A DNA stretch of 58,886 nt from Gammaproteobacteria bacterium (GTDB lineage: Bacteria; Pseudomonadota; Gammaproteobacteria; UBA9214). This document shows, one piece after another, positions 17,932 through 29,658 of this stretch. Location of the stretch: the NCBI GenBank assembly GCA_022340485.1, contig JAJDNX010000111.1, positions 1 to 58,886 of the forward strand, read 5' to 3'. The stretch's first letter is position 1. Every line of letters starts with the position of its first letter. The notes under the pieces were generated by a model that did not search any database, was not told where the DNA came from, and worked only from the letters and a program-made list of their open reading frames with translations. Both the position numbers and the translations under genes were made by a program.

Positions 17932-18350
17932 TACATTCTTTCACGCAGCTTCTTGATCGCTGCCAGCTGGGCAATCGACTGTGCCAGCTCGGCCTGTGCC
18001 TTGGCATAATCGATATCCGCGCTCTTGTCAGAGAGCATTTTTTCAGCACGTGCCTTGGCCTCCTGCGCCTGCGCCTCATCCAGGTCGTCCGCACGAATGG
18101 CCGTGTCGGCAAGCACTGTGAGGACATGCGGCTGCACTTCCAGCAGGCCACCGGAAACGAAAAATGATAGCTCGTCGCCTTCCTGGGTTTGCACCCGGAC
18201 CTCTCCAGGGTTCAGACGGGTGACCAGTGGCGCATGGCGCGGTGCAACACCGACCTCGCCCATCTCGGCCGGTGCAAATACCATCGTCGCCGTGCCAGAA
18301 AATATTTCTGCCTCGGCGCTGACGATGTCAACGTGCAATGTCATAGCCAT
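17931..18350 (-). CDS. atpC: ATP synthase F1 subunit epsilon
   Basis: The epsilon subunit links the rotor to F1 and inhibits ATP hydrolysis. The 139-residue product begins [19 protein letters not shown] and has the expected beta-sandwich ([17 protein letters not shown]) and C-terminal two-helix part rich in Ala and Lys. It is the last canonical gene of the atp operon, 12 bp after atpD, and its stop overlaps the slyD-like start. Length matches E. coli AtpC. Confidence 0.95.
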   Translation of the reverse strand: MAMTLHVDIVSAEAEIFSGTATMVFAPAEMGEVGVAPRHAPLVTRLNPGEVRVQTQEGDELSFFVSGGLLEVQPHVLTVLADTAIRADDLDEAQAQEAKARAEKMLSDKSADIDYAKAQAELAQSIAQLAAIKKLRERM

Positions 18351-18362
18351 TTGTGTTTTCCC

Positions 18363-19890
<1,528 letters not shown>

Positions 19891-20751
19891 CTATACCGCA
19901 GCAGCACCACTGACGATCTCGGAGATCTCCTGGGTAATTGCCGCCTGTCGCGCCTTGTTGTAGATCAATTGCAGTTCGTCAATCAGGTTACCGGCATTGT
20001 CTGTCGCCGACTTCATGGCAACCATGCGAGCTGCCTGTTCGCAGGCGATGTTTTCCACCACGCCCTGATACACGAGCGATTCGATATAGCGAATCATCAG
20101 TGCATCCATGACCGGCTTCGAGTCCGGCTCGTAGATATAGTCCCAGTGTGTCTGTAACTGCTCGTCGACCTCACCGGTCACCGGGATCAGCTGCTTAATG
20201 ACCGGATGCTGCGACATGGTATTCTCGAACACGTTATGTGCCAGGTAGAGGCGGTCTATGTTGCCCTGCTCATAGGCATCCAGCATAACCTTGACGGTAC
20301 CGATCAGCTCGACAATCGATGGCGCATCGCCCAGGTTGCCGGCACTTGCGGTAATGTTCCCACCAAATCGCTTGAAGAAGGCATTGCCCTTGGTCCCAAT
20401 CAGTGTCAGGTCGATCGCCAGGCCGGCCGCATCCCACTCCTTCATGGATGTGATAACAGACTTGAACAGGTTGATGTTCAGGCCGCCACAGAGGCCGCGG
20501 TCGGTGGAGATCACAACCAGCCCGACGCGTTTTGCCTCGCGATGGGCGAGATAGGGATGATGGTATTCCGGGTGGGCATGAGACAGGTGCGAAACCACGT
20601 TCTGGATTTTTTGTGCATACGGGCGCGTCGCAAGCATCCGGTCCTGCGCCTTGCGCATCTTGCTCGCCGCCACCATCTCCATCGCCTTGGTGATCTTCTG
20701 CGTGTTCTTGATGCTCGCAATCTTGGTGCGGATTTCTTTAGCGCCTGCCAT
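19891..20751 (-). CDS. atpG: ATP synthase F1 subunit gamma
   Basis: Gamma is the central rotor shaft of F1. The 286-residue protein starts [36 protein letters not shown], the conserved N-terminal coiled-coil, and ends with the partner helix [20 protein letters not shown]. The internal [11 protein letters not shown] segment is the conserved hinge region. It lies between atpA (47 bp upstream) and the long gap before atpD. Confidence 0.97.
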   Translation of the reverse strand: MAGAKEIRTKIASIKNTQKITKAMEMVAASKMRKAQDRMLATRPYAQKIQNVVSHLSHAHPEYHHPYLAHREAKRVGLVVISTDRGLCGGLNINLFKSVITSMKEWDAAGLAIDLTLIGTKGNAFFKRFGGNITASAGNLGDAPSIVELIGTVKVMLDAYEQGNIDRLYLAHNVFENTMSQHPVIKQLIPVTGEVDEQLQTHWDYIYEPDSKPVMDALMIRYIESLVYQGVVENIACEQAARMVAMKSATDNAGNLIDELQLIYNKARQAAITQEISEIVSGAAAV

Positions 20752-20798
20752 CTCTCTATCCTGTTGTACTCATGTGCATCAGCGGGACTTACCGCACC

Positions 20799-22340
20799 CT
20801 ACCAGCTGCCAGTTGCCTTGAAGTCCTCAACCGCAGCACGCAGGCTGGCAATAATTTCATCGTTGTAATCGCCGGATGCGTTGATCTCGTCCATCAGCGT
20901 CGCCTGGCTGGCACGCATGTACCCGTGCAGTGCGTGTTCGAAGTCAACTATCTTTTCCTTTTCAACATCATCAAGATAGCCCTGGTCTGCGGCAAACAAT
21001 GACACCGCCATCTCGGCAACTGAAAGTGGTGAATACTGTTTCTGCTTCATCAGCTCGGTGACGCGCTGGCCGCGCTCCAGTTGCTTGCGTGTCGCTTCGT
21101 CAAGGTCCGAGGCAAACTGAGAAAAGGCTGCCAGCTCACGATATTGCGCCAGTGCCAGGCGCACGCCGCCGCCAAGTTTCTTGATGATCTTGGTCTGGGC
21201 CGCACCACCCACACGAGATACTGACAGACCCGCGTTAATTGCCGGACGGATACCGGCATTGAACAGGTCGGACTCCAGAAATATCTGGCCATCAGTAATG
21301 GAGATCACGTTGGTAGGCACGAAGGCGGAGACGTCACCCGCCTGGGTCTCGATAATCGGCAGTGCAGTCAATGAGCCGGTTTTGCCCTTTACCTTGCCGT
21401 TGGTGCGCTTCTCCACATCGGCGGCATTGATGCGCGAGGCGCGTTCCAGCAGGCGAGAGTGCAGGTAGAAGACGTCACCCGGATAGGCCTCACGGCCTGG
21501 CGGGCGCCGCAGCAACAGCGAAACCTGGCGGTAGGCCCAGGCCTGCTTGGTAAGATCGTCATAGATGATCAGGGCATCTTCGCCACGGTCACGGAAAAAC
21601 TCTCCCATGGAGCAGCCGGCATAGGGAGCAATGTACTGCATGGCAGGCGATTCTGCCGCAGACGCTGCCACCACAATGGTATGTTCCATGGCACCAAATT
21701 CTTCCAGCTTGCGAACCACCGTCGCGATCGAGGAGTTCTTCTGGCCAATGGCGACATAGATACACTTCACGCCAGTGCCCTTCTGGTTGATGATGGCATC
21801 GATGGCGACCGCAGATTTTCCGGTCTGTCGGTCACCGATGATCAACTCGCGTTGCCCGCGGCCAATCGGTACCATGGAATCGATGGACTTCAGTCCAGTC
21901 TGCACCGGTTCGTCCACCGACTGTCGGGCAATCACACCCGGCGCAATCTTTTCAATCGGCGATGTCTGGGAAGCCTCGATCGGACCCTTGCCGTCAACGG
22001 GATTACCCAGAGAATCAACCACGCGTCCCAGCAGCGCTTCGCCTACCGGCACCTCAAGGATGCGGCCGGTACACTTCACACTATCGCCTTCGGTGATGCT
22101 CTTGTAATCACCGAGAATCACCGCGCCCACGGAATCTCTTTCCAGGTTGAGCGCCAGGCCGAAAATATCGCCAGGAAACTCGAGCATTTCCCCCTGCATG
22201 ACATCGGCAAGGCCGTGGATACGGGCGATGCCGTCAGACAGACTGACTACCGTACCCTCGGTGCGTGCCTCGGACACGACCTGGAATTGCTCGATGCGGC
22301 TCTTGATAAGCTCGCTGATTTCAGTCGGATTGAGTTGCAT
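20799..22340 (-). CDS. atpA: ATP synthase F1 subunit alpha
   Basis: Alpha holds the non-catalytic nucleotide sites and the arginine finger. The 513-residue product begins [19 protein letters not shown]; the Walker A loop is [15 protein letters not shown], and the [40 protein letters not shown] region is split here into [13 protein letters not shown] and [12 protein letters not shown] motifs; [10 protein letters not shown] carries the arginine. Length matches E. coli AtpA exactly in class. It is flanked by atpH and atpG in the usual order. Confidence 0.98.
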   Translation of the reverse strand: MQLNPTEISELIKSRIEQFQVVSEARTEGTVVSLSDGIARIHGLADVMQGEMLEFPGDIFGLALNLERDSVGAVILGDYKSITEGDSVKCTGRILEVPVGEALLGRVVDSLGNPVDGKGPIEASQTSPIEKIAPGVIARQSVDEPVQTGLKSIDSMVPIGRGQRELIIGDRQTGKSAVAIDAIINQKGTGVKCIYVAIGQKNSSIATVVRKLEEFGAMEHTIVVAASAAESPAMQYIAPYAGCSMGEFFRDRGEDALIIYDDLTKQAWAYRQVSLLLRRPPGREAYPGDVFYLHSRLLERASRINAADVEKRTNGKVKGKTGSLTALPIIETQAGDVSAFVPTNVISITDGQIFLESDLFNAGIRPAINAGLSVSRVGGAAQTKIIKKLGGGVRLALAQYRELAAFSQFASDLDEATRKQLERGQRVTELMKQKQYSPLSVAEMAVSLFAADQGYLDDVEKEKIVDFEHALHGYMRASQATLMDEINASGDYNDEIIASLRAAVEDFKATGSW

Positions 22341-22384
22341 AGTGTTTACCTTGAATAAGCCTTTATCTTGAAAAAATTGGGCGT

Positions 22385-22921
22385 TTAGCGGGACAGGGCC
22401 GTACCCAGGCGTTGCAGCTTGCCACGCACGGAACCATCGATGACCAGATCTCCGGCACGGATAATGGCGCCACCCAGCAGCTCGGCATCGGTCGAACAGC
22501 TCAGTTCAACTTCGCGGCCAAGGCGCTTGCGCAGGCTGGCGATGATGGCGGCCTGCTGTGATTCACTGGCAGGAAAGGCACTAACCAGCTGTGCCTGTAC
22601 GGTACCCTCGGCATCCTGGCGTTGTATCTCGAACAGTGCGGCAATCTCTGGCAACAGTGTGAGGCGCCCGTTGGCAGACAGTACGCGGACAAAATTGGCG
22701 CACTTCTCATTGATCTGGTCAGCGGCAATCTGGATAAACAGATCGGCCAACTGTGTTTCGGTGACATGTGGGCTGTCGATCAGCTCACGCATACCGGCAT
22801 CGTCGGCAATCATCGCCAGCAAGGACAGCATTTCTGACCAGTCCTTTAGCGTTTGATGCTCGTTGGCAAACAGGAAAGCTGCCTGTGCATAGGGACGTGC
22901 CACGGTGATTGCTTCGGCCAT
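22385..22921 (-). CDS. atpH: ATP synthase F1 subunit delta
   Basis: Delta joins the peripheral b-stalk to the top of F1. The 178-residue protein has the typical start [23 protein letters not shown] and the end [28 protein letters not shown], both hallmarks of the family. It is 10 bp after atpF and 44 bp before atpA. Length is normal. Confidence 0.96.
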   Translation of the reverse strand: MAEAITVARPYAQAAFLFANEHQTLKDWSEMLSLLAMIADDAGMRELIDSPHVTETQLADLFIQIAADQINEKCANFVRVLSANGRLTLLPEIAALFEIQRQDAEGTVQAQLVSAFPASESQQAAIIASLRKRLGREVELSCSTDAELLGGAIIRAGDLVIDGSVRGKLQRLGTALSR

Positions 22922-22931
22922 GTGCAGTTAC

Positions 22932-23402
22932 CTAGATCTCGGCCGCCAGCTTATTCATCAGTTCGGCATGGGTAGCCTCGTCCACCTCACGTGCCAGTAC
23001 CTTACCCGCACCGGCCAGAGCAATCGACACCACCTGCCCACGCAGCTCTTCCTTGACACGGTTGAGTTCCTGGTCAATTTCGGCCCGTGCGGCAACCAGC
23101 AGACGCGCACCCTCCTCCCTGGCGTCCCCCCTTGCCTCGTCAACAATCTCCGCGGCGCGCTTGTCGGCACGAGTAACAATCTCGCCCGCTTGTTCCTTTG
23201 CCTTGCGCAGCAACTCCTTGGCGCGCTCCTCTGCCAATGCCTGCTCATGCTTGCCGTGCTCGGCCGCAGCCAGGCCATCCGCAATCTTTTTCTTGCGCGT
23301 TTCCAGTGCATGCAGAATCGGCGGCCACACGTATTTCATGCAGAACACGACAAACAGGAAAAAGGCAATCGCCTGGCCAATCAGGGTAGCATTGATATTC
23401 AT
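22932..23402 (-). CDS. atpF: ATP synthase Fo subunit b
   Basis: Subunit b is the peripheral stalk. The 156-residue product has one N-terminal membrane helix (about residues 5-27, [22 protein letters not shown]) followed by a long charged coiled coil rich in Ala, Glu and Arg that dimerises and reaches delta. The length equals that of E. coli AtpF. It lies between atpE and atpH. Confidence 0.97.
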   Translation of the reverse strand: MNINATLIGQAIAFFLFVVFCMKYVWPPILHALETRKKKIADGLAAAEHGKHEQALAEERAKELLRKAKEQAGEIVTRADKRAAEIVDEARGDAREEGARLLVAARAEIDQELNRVKEELRGQVVSIALAGAGKVLAREVDEATHAELMNKLAAEI

Positions 23403-23436
23403 TTCAGACCCTCTACGTCTCTAGCCGCTGTAAGTA

Positions 23437-23688
<252 letters not shown>

Positions 23689-23720
23689 CTAAAAAATAGA
23701 ACGAGCTGTTTGAATAAAAA

Positions 23721-24963
<1,243 letters not shown>

Positions 24964-25047
24964 TCAGTAATCCAGCAAGTTACGTGAATCCAATCTCCCG
25001 TCCACAAGCCCTGTTGTTATCTTCCACTGGCATGGAAGCAGCCGGGG

Positions 25048-25077
25048 ATTATAAAGAGCGCTCGCAGGAAGGGTCAA
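25048..25077 (-). promoter_or_regulatory. Sigma-70 promoter of the atp operon
   Basis: On the minus strand a -35 TTGACC (25072-25077) and a perfect -10 TATAAT (25048-25053) are separated by 18 bases. It is about 85 bp upstream of the atpI GTG. The match of 11 of 12 bases makes this the best promoter in the window. It lies in the 180-bp gap 24964-25143, which has no gene. Confidence 0.85.
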
Positions 25078-25143
25078 TAAAAGCCGGTGAAAAAGTATTC
25101 ACTCGCAACCGCTGGCCCGGAATTCACTCTGCATGACCCGGCT

Positions 25144-25317
25144 TTACGGCGGGTTGCCCCCCGCTCCCATGGGCAGCGTTTCAGTTTTCTCGTCTTCCTC
25201 CAGATAGGGTATCCCGGCAAACTTCTTCACCGTGACGTGGGTACCATCCTCCTTGATATACTGATCGGTGCTGCAGGCACTCACCGCCAGACACAATACC
25301 AATACGAGTGTTTTCAT
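25144..25317 (-). CDS. Small lipoprotein of unknown function
   Basis: The ATG at 25317 is chosen because GAGGGG stands six bases before it; an ATG two codons upstream overlaps that site. The 57-residue product has a signal peptide ending in a lipobox-like VSAC with Cys15, so the mature lipoprotein is about 43 residues, acidic, ending GAGGNPP. It lies 70 bp downstream of the sulfatase in the same direction. Residues after Cys (STDQY) carry no Asp at +2, which favours transport to the outer membrane. No homologue is known to me. Confidence 0.65.
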   Translation of the reverse strand: MKTLVLVLCLAVSACSTDQYIKEDGTHVTVKKFAGIPYLEEDEKTETLPMGAGGNPP

Positions 25318-25332
25318 CGTCATCCCCTCGCA

Positions 25333-25358
25333 CCGGCCTTTTGCATGCAAAAGGCCGG
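25333..25358. repeat. Perfect 26-bp palindrome before the lipoprotein gene
   Basis: The left half CCGGCCTTTTGCA is exactly complementary to the right half. It lies between the sulfatase stop and the lipoprotein start, ending 15 bp before that start. As RNA on the minus strand it makes a stable stem with no following U-run, so it is more likely a translation- or stability-controlling hairpin, or a protein-binding dyad, than a terminator. Confidence 0.75.
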
Positions 25359-25387
25359 ATCCTCTTGCGTTCTGATAAGGTTCCCGA

Positions 25388-26956
25388 CTAGCCACCCTGT
25401 GGTGTCAGCTTCTCCATGACCTGGTCGAGACTGAAGCTGGCGGCTTTTTGCCGTGGCGGATACTCCTTGAAGGTGGCCAGGAATTCGCCAACATAGGCCT
25501 GTGCCGGTACCAGCAGGTAGGCACGATCCAGCAACCAGTCGAAGTAGGTATTGGAAGTCACCATGCCCCGCTCATACGGGTCGCGGCGCAGGTTTTCAAT
25601 ATATGGCATCCGCAACGGTACGAACGGCTCTATCCATGCCTGGAAAGTGGCCTCGGCACGCTGCTCCATGAAAATCAGCTTCCAGTCCAGGTAACGCAGT
25701 GCAGTCAGGTCGCCGTCATCGGAGAAATAGAAGATCTCCTTGCGCGGCCCCTGCTCGGCCTCGCCGCTCAGGTACGGCAGAAAGTTATAGCCATCGAGAT
25801 GCACCTTGAAGTTACGGCCGATCGCACTGTAGCCAGTGAGCAGCTTTTCCTTGACATCGGGCTCGCCCGCAGCTGCGAGGAAGGTCGGCAACCAGTCCAT
25901 GTGGTGCATGATTTCATTGGACCAGGTACCCGCCTTGATGTGTCCGGGCCAGCGCACCGCGGCCGGCACGCGCCAACCCCCTTCCCAGTTGGTGTTCTTC
26001 TCGCCGCGGAACGGCGTCATGGCTGCATCCGGCCAGGTATTCATGTGCGGGCCGTTGTCGGTGGAATAGAACACGATGGTATTGTCGGCAATACCCAGTT
26101 CATCGAGCTTGTCGAGGAACTTGCCGATGTGCATGTCGTGCTCGACCATGCCGTCGGAGTATTCATCCTGGCCGGAGATGCCACGCAGTTCTTTTTTCAC
26201 GTGGGTGCGGAAATGCATGCGGGTACCATTCCACCAGACAAACCACGGCTTGCCGGCCTTGTGCTGTTCCTCGATGAACTCGAGCGCACGGTCGGAGGTG
26301 TCGTCATCCACGGTCTCCATGCGCTTTTTTGTCAGCGGCCCGGTGTCCTCGATCTTCTGGGTACCGTCCGGCAGTGCCCAGGAATGGATCACACCACGCG
26401 GGCCGAACTTCTCGCGGAAGGTCTTGCCATCTGCGAGCTTCAGGTCTCCCGGGTAGTCCTCGTTCTCCGGTTCTTCCTCGGCATTCAGGTGATAGAGGTT
26501 GCCGTAGAATTCATCGAAGCCGTGATTGGTCGGCAGGTGTTCGTCCTTGTCACCGAGGTGATTCTTGCCGAATTGCCCGGTGGCATAGCCCTGGTTCTTG
26601 AGCAAGGCGGCAATGGTGGGCTCTTCCTCGCGCATGCCGAGGTCGGCGCCCGGCAGCCCGACCTTGGAAAGGCCGGTACGAAACACGCTCTGCCCCATGA
26701 TGAAAGAGGAACGGCCGGCAGTGCAGCTCTGTTCACCGTAGTAATCGGTGAAGGTCATGCCCTCACTGGAGATGCGGTCGATATTGGGGGTCTGGTATCC
26801 CATCAGGCCATGGGTATAGGCGGAGATGTTTGACTGGCCGATGTCATCTCCCCAGACAACAAGAATATTGGGTTTCTCGGCAGCTGCCAGTACAACATTG
26901 GCTGCCATCATCAGGAACAGTCCGCAGACACGGACGAGAGACTTCGTAATTACCAT
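25388..26956 (-). CDS. Secreted formylglycine-type arylsulfatase
   Basis: This enzyme hydrolyses sulfate esters after conversion of an active-site Cys to formylglycine. The 522-residue product has a signal peptide (LFLMMAANVVLAAAEKPN), the metal ligands VVWGDDIG (Asp37, Asp38), the modification motif CTAGRSSF (Cys78, Arg82) and the later STDNGPHM metal-site segment. CTAGR is a variant of the C-x-P-x-R consensus. It starts after a strong ribosome site AGGAGG. No formylglycine-generating enzyme is in the window, so one must be elsewhere if this is active. The gene interrupts the usual atpI-parB neighbourhood. Confidence 0.9.
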   Translation of the reverse strand: MVITKSLVRVCGLFLMMAANVVLAAAEKPNILVVWGDDIGQSNISAYTHGLMGYQTPNIDRISSEGMTFTDYYGEQSCTAGRSSFIMGQSVFRTGLSKVGLPGADLGMREEEPTIAALLKNQGYATGQFGKNHLGDKDEHLPTNHGFDEFYGNLYHLNAEEEPENEDYPGDLKLADGKTFREKFGPRGVIHSWALPDGTQKIEDTGPLTKKRMETVDDDTSDRALEFIEEQHKAGKPWFVWWNGTRMHFRTHVKKELRGISGQDEYSDGMVEHDMHIGKFLDKLDELGIADNTIVFYSTDNGPHMNTWPDAAMTPFRGEKNTNWEGGWRVPAAVRWPGHIKAGTWSNEIMHHMDWLPTFLAAAGEPDVKEKLLTGYSAIGRNFKVHLDGYNFLPYLSGEAEQGPRKEIFYFSDDGDLTALRYLDWKLIFMEQRAEATFQAWIEPFVPLRMPYIENLRRDPYERGMVTSNTYFDWLLDRAYLLVPAQAYVGEFLATFKEYPPRQKAASFSLDQVMEKLTPQGG

Positions 26957-27140
26957 GGGTGCTTCCTCCTTGGACTTCTTTTGTGTGTTGTTCTTGCTTA
27001 TCCGTGTCAGTCAGCGGCCCGCTGGCGGTTCCCTGACTGTGCCGGATAGCGCCAGTCTAGAATAAAAGAAGCGTGGCTGTCACCTAAATGTCCTGCCTGA
27101 CCTCGATACAGCAGGCGCCGCTCTCATCGCCATCAATCGA

Positions 27141-28073
27141 CTAGCGGATATGGGCCAGGATACCGTCCAGCTCGTCGAGGCTGTTGTAGCTGATTTCCAG
27201 CTTTCCCTTGCCGCCACGGCCCTGATGTACGGCGACACGCGCACCGAGCGTGTCAGACAGGTCGGCCTCGAGGCGCTGGATGTTTGCATCCTTGCCTGCC
27301 TTGGCCGGTTTTGGCGTTGCAGGCCGTTGCAGTGATTTGACCAACCCTTCTGTGGCACGCACCGTCAGGCCGCGACTGACTACCTGGCGTGCAGCCTCAC
27401 GTTGTTTGCCACCGCTAAGCGCCAGCAAGGCACGGGCATGGCCCATCTCCAGCTCGCCCTTCTCTACCAGTTCCTTGACGCTATCCTCGAGATCCAGCAG
27501 GCGCAGCAGGTTGGACACCGCCGCGCGTGAACGACCAACGGCTTCCGCCGCCTGCTCATGGGTCAGTTCGAATTCCTTGATCAAACGCTCCAGTGCACGT
27601 GCTTCTTCCAGCGGGTTAAGGTTTTCACGCTGGATGTTCTCTATCAATGCAATGGCAATGGCAGCACGGTCTTCCACTTCCCGTACAACTGCCGGGATCT
27701 CGTGCAAACCGGCAAGCTGTGCTGCACGCCAGCGGCGCTCACCGGCGATGATTTCGTAGCGACCCGCGGCAATGGCACGCACCACGATCGGCTGTACCAC
27801 CCCCTGTGCACTGATGGAATCCGCAAGGTCCTGCAATGATTCCTGGTGCATGTCCAGGCGCGGCTGGTACTTGCCACGCTGAATCACATCAACCGGCAAG
27901 GTACACAGCATCCCGTCCGTTGGCTTGGTCTGCACTGGCGTAGCCGCCGTAGGAACCGCCCTGAGCTCCGGTGGCGTACTCACTGCTGTGTGCTCGGCTG
28001 CCGGTGCTGTGCGCGCCGCTGACCCCAGCAAGGCATCCAGTCCACGCCCCAATCCACGTTTTTTCACTGCCAT
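27141..28073 (-). CDS. parB: Chromosome partitioning protein ParB
   Basis: ParB binds parS and spreads as a CTP-dependent clamp to segregate the origin. The 310-residue product starts MAVKKRGLGRGLDALLG, the canonical end that contacts ParA. It has the CTP-binding boxes PVDVIQRGKYQPR and GERRWRAAQ (about residue 113), a helix-turn-helix around LTHEQAAEAVGRSRAAVSNLLRL split near 165-190, and a C-terminal dimer domain. It lies 29 bp after parA. Likely targets are the parS-like sites in recF. Confidence 0.97.
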   Translation of the reverse strand: MAVKKRGLGRGLDALLGSAARTAPAAEHTAVSTPPELRAVPTAATPVQTKPTDGMLCTLPVDVIQRGKYQPRLDMHQESLQDLADSISAQGVVQPIVVRAIAAGRYEIIAGERRWRAAQLAGLHEIPAVVREVEDRAAIAIALIENIQRENLNPLEEARALERLIKEFELTHEQAAEAVGRSRAAVSNLLRLLDLEDSVKELVEKGELEMGHARALLALSGGKQREAARQVVSRGLTVRATEGLVKSLQRPATPKPAKAGKDANIQRLEADLSDTLGARVAVHQGRGGKGKLEISYNSLDELDGILAHIR

Positions 28074-28102
28074 GTCAGTTACCGTTGTTAGCTGTGACTT
28101 TC

Positions 28103-28933
28103 CTAAAGATGTGAACGCTGTGGCAGCGGCTGCTCTGCCTCGTCCACCTCGACCGGTTGCTGCACGATTGGCGTATGCCGCCGCAAGTACTCACCGGCCA
28201 GTGCCAGGTAAGAGGTTGCACCACGTGAACCCTTGTCATAACGCAAGACCGGCAAGCCGTGACTGGGTGCCTCGGCGAGTCGGACATTGCGCGGGATGAT
28301 GGTACGGTAGAGTTTTTCACCAAAGTGCTCCTGCAGCTGGGCCGACACGTCATTGGAGAGGTTGTTACGGGCATCGTACATGGTGCGCAACAGACCTTCG
28401 ATATTGAGCTCCGGATTGATGCTGGCACGCACCTGCTCGATGGTGTCCAGCAAGGCCGACAAGCCTTCCAGGGCATAATACTCACACTGTATCGGTATCA
28501 GGACACTGTGGGCGGCAGCCAGCGCATTCACCGTGAGCATGCTCAGGGATGGCGGGCAGTCGATCACAATCAGGTCGTAGTCATTCTGAACATAGCTCAG
28601 TGCGGCACGCAGTCTGCGTTCACGGTCGTCCTTCTCCAGCAGTTTCACTTCTGCTGCCGTCAGATCACTGTTTCCCGGCAGCAGGTCATAGCCGGCCGCC
28701 TCGGCATAGATAATGACCTCGCGAATATTTGCGTGTCCCATCAACAGGTCATAACCGGTCTTCTGCAGATCATGCTTGTCGATGCCACTACCCATGGTGG
28801 CATTTCCCTGTGCATCCAGATCAATCAACAATACCCGGCGCCCGGTCTCGGTCAGTGATGCTGCCAGGTTCACACTGGTCGTGGTCTTGCCGACACCACC
28901 CTTCTGGTTGGTAACTGCGAGGATATGTCCCAT
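28103..28933 (-). CDS. parA: Chromosome partitioning ATPase ParA
   Basis: ParA is a deviant-Walker ATPase that moves ParB-parS complexes over the nucleoid. The 276-residue product starts MGHILAVTNQKGGVGKTTTSVN with the signature Lys11 and Lys16, then Walker A' VIDCPPSLSMLTVNAL. No DNA-binding N-terminal extension is present, as expected for chromosomal ParA (Soj type). It sits 17 bp after rsmG and forms an operon with parB. Confidence 0.97.
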   Translation of the reverse strand: MGHILAVTNQKGGVGKTTTSVNLAASLTETGRRVLLIDLDAQGNATMGSGIDKHDLQKTGYDLLMGHANIREVIIYAEAAGYDLLPGNSDLTAAEVKLLEKDDRERRLRAALSYVQNDYDLIVIDCPPSLSMLTVNALAAAHSVLIPIQCEYYALEGLSALLDTIEQVRASINPELNIEGLLRTMYDARNNLSNDVSAQLQEHFGEKLYRTIIPRNVRLAEAPSHGLPVLRYDKGSRGATSYLALAGEYLRRHTPIVQQPVEVDEAEQPLPQRSHL

Positions 28934-28949
28934 GATTCAGTTTGCCCTA

Positions 28950-29630
28950 TCAACTCTCTGCTGGATGCATGATGACCAGATGCCGTTCGGCATCCAGCCC
29001 CGGTACTTTCAGTGATACCACGTCATCAATGACCGATTTGTCCTGGAGACATTCCACCTCGGTCATCGGATAGACGCCCTTCATTGCCAGCATCCTGCCA
29101 CCCGCACTGCAGAGCCGTGCGGCATAACGGTAAAAATCCGGCAAATCAGAAAATGCACGGCAAATAACCGTATCAAACAACACCTCTGGCTGGTATTCCT
29201 CGACCCGACAGTCTTCCAGCGTGACATTGTCAAGTTTGAGAATACCCAGCGTCTGGTGCACGAAGCGCAGCTTTTTGCTGCTGCTGTCGAGCAGCACGAA
29301 CTCCCGCTCCGGGCAGGCAATCGCCAGCGGTATACCGGGTAGCCCGGCACCGGTACCGATATCCAGGATACGGTCCCCGTGCAGGTGCGGAAGAATGGTC
29401 AGGCTATCGAGGATGTGGCGGGTAACAATGTCCGTGGGTTTGCGAACCGAGGTCAGGTTATAGACACGATTCCAGTTCATCAGTTCGGTGACATACTCCA
29501 TCAGCAGCTCATCACCACCTAGACGTTCTTCCAGCTCCAGATCGTAGATGCCGTCTTCCAGCAACTCGGCAGGGTTGACGAAGTTGTTTGTACGCCCCTT
29601 GCGATTGCGATTATAGAGTCCGGTATGCAT
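28950..29630 (-). CDS. rsmG: 16S rRNA (guanine-527-N7)-methyltransferase
   Basis: RsmG methylates G527 of 16S rRNA using S-adenosylmethionine. Motif I is ILDIGTGAGLPGIPLAI, and the family marker NWNRVYNLTSVR precedes it. The chosen ATG gives 226 residues, already longer than the 207 of E. coli; a GTG at 29666 overlapping the mnmG stop would add 12 more without a ribosome site. It lies between mnmG and parA, the standard order. Confidence 0.93.
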   Translation of the reverse strand: MHTGLYNRNRKGRTNNFVNPAELLEDGIYDLELEERLGGDELLMEYVTELMNWNRVYNLTSVRKPTDIVTRHILDSLTILPHLHGDRILDIGTGAGLPGIPLAIACPEREFVLLDSSSKKLRFVHQTLGILKLDNVTLEDCRVEEYQPEVLFDTVICRAFSDLPDFYRYAARLCSAGGRMLAMKGVYPMTEVECLQDKSVIDDVVSLKVPGLDAERHLVIMHPAES

Positions 29631-29658
29631 GGCCTGTCCGTTTACTATGCTGTACGCG

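Noticed and set aside
21459-22358. Open frame of 299 codons antisense to atpA
   Set aside because: It is a by-product of codon bias in atpA; no independent evidence of coding.
25333-25358. Palindrome considered as intrinsic terminator of the sulfatase
   Set aside because: No U-run follows on the transcribed strand, and a gene in the same direction starts 15 bp later.
26193-26208. TTTTTCACGTGG site in the sulfatase considered as parS
   Set aside because: The left half fits but the right half matches in about one base only.
25448-26833. Long open frame (461 codons) antisense to the sulfatase
   Set aside because: It is entirely opposite a gene with clear motifs and its product has no recognisable domain or ribosome site.
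28217-28232. CACGTG-like site inside parA considered as parS
   Set aside because: Only about 7 of 16 bases fit the consensus outside the ACGT centre and the symmetry is poor.
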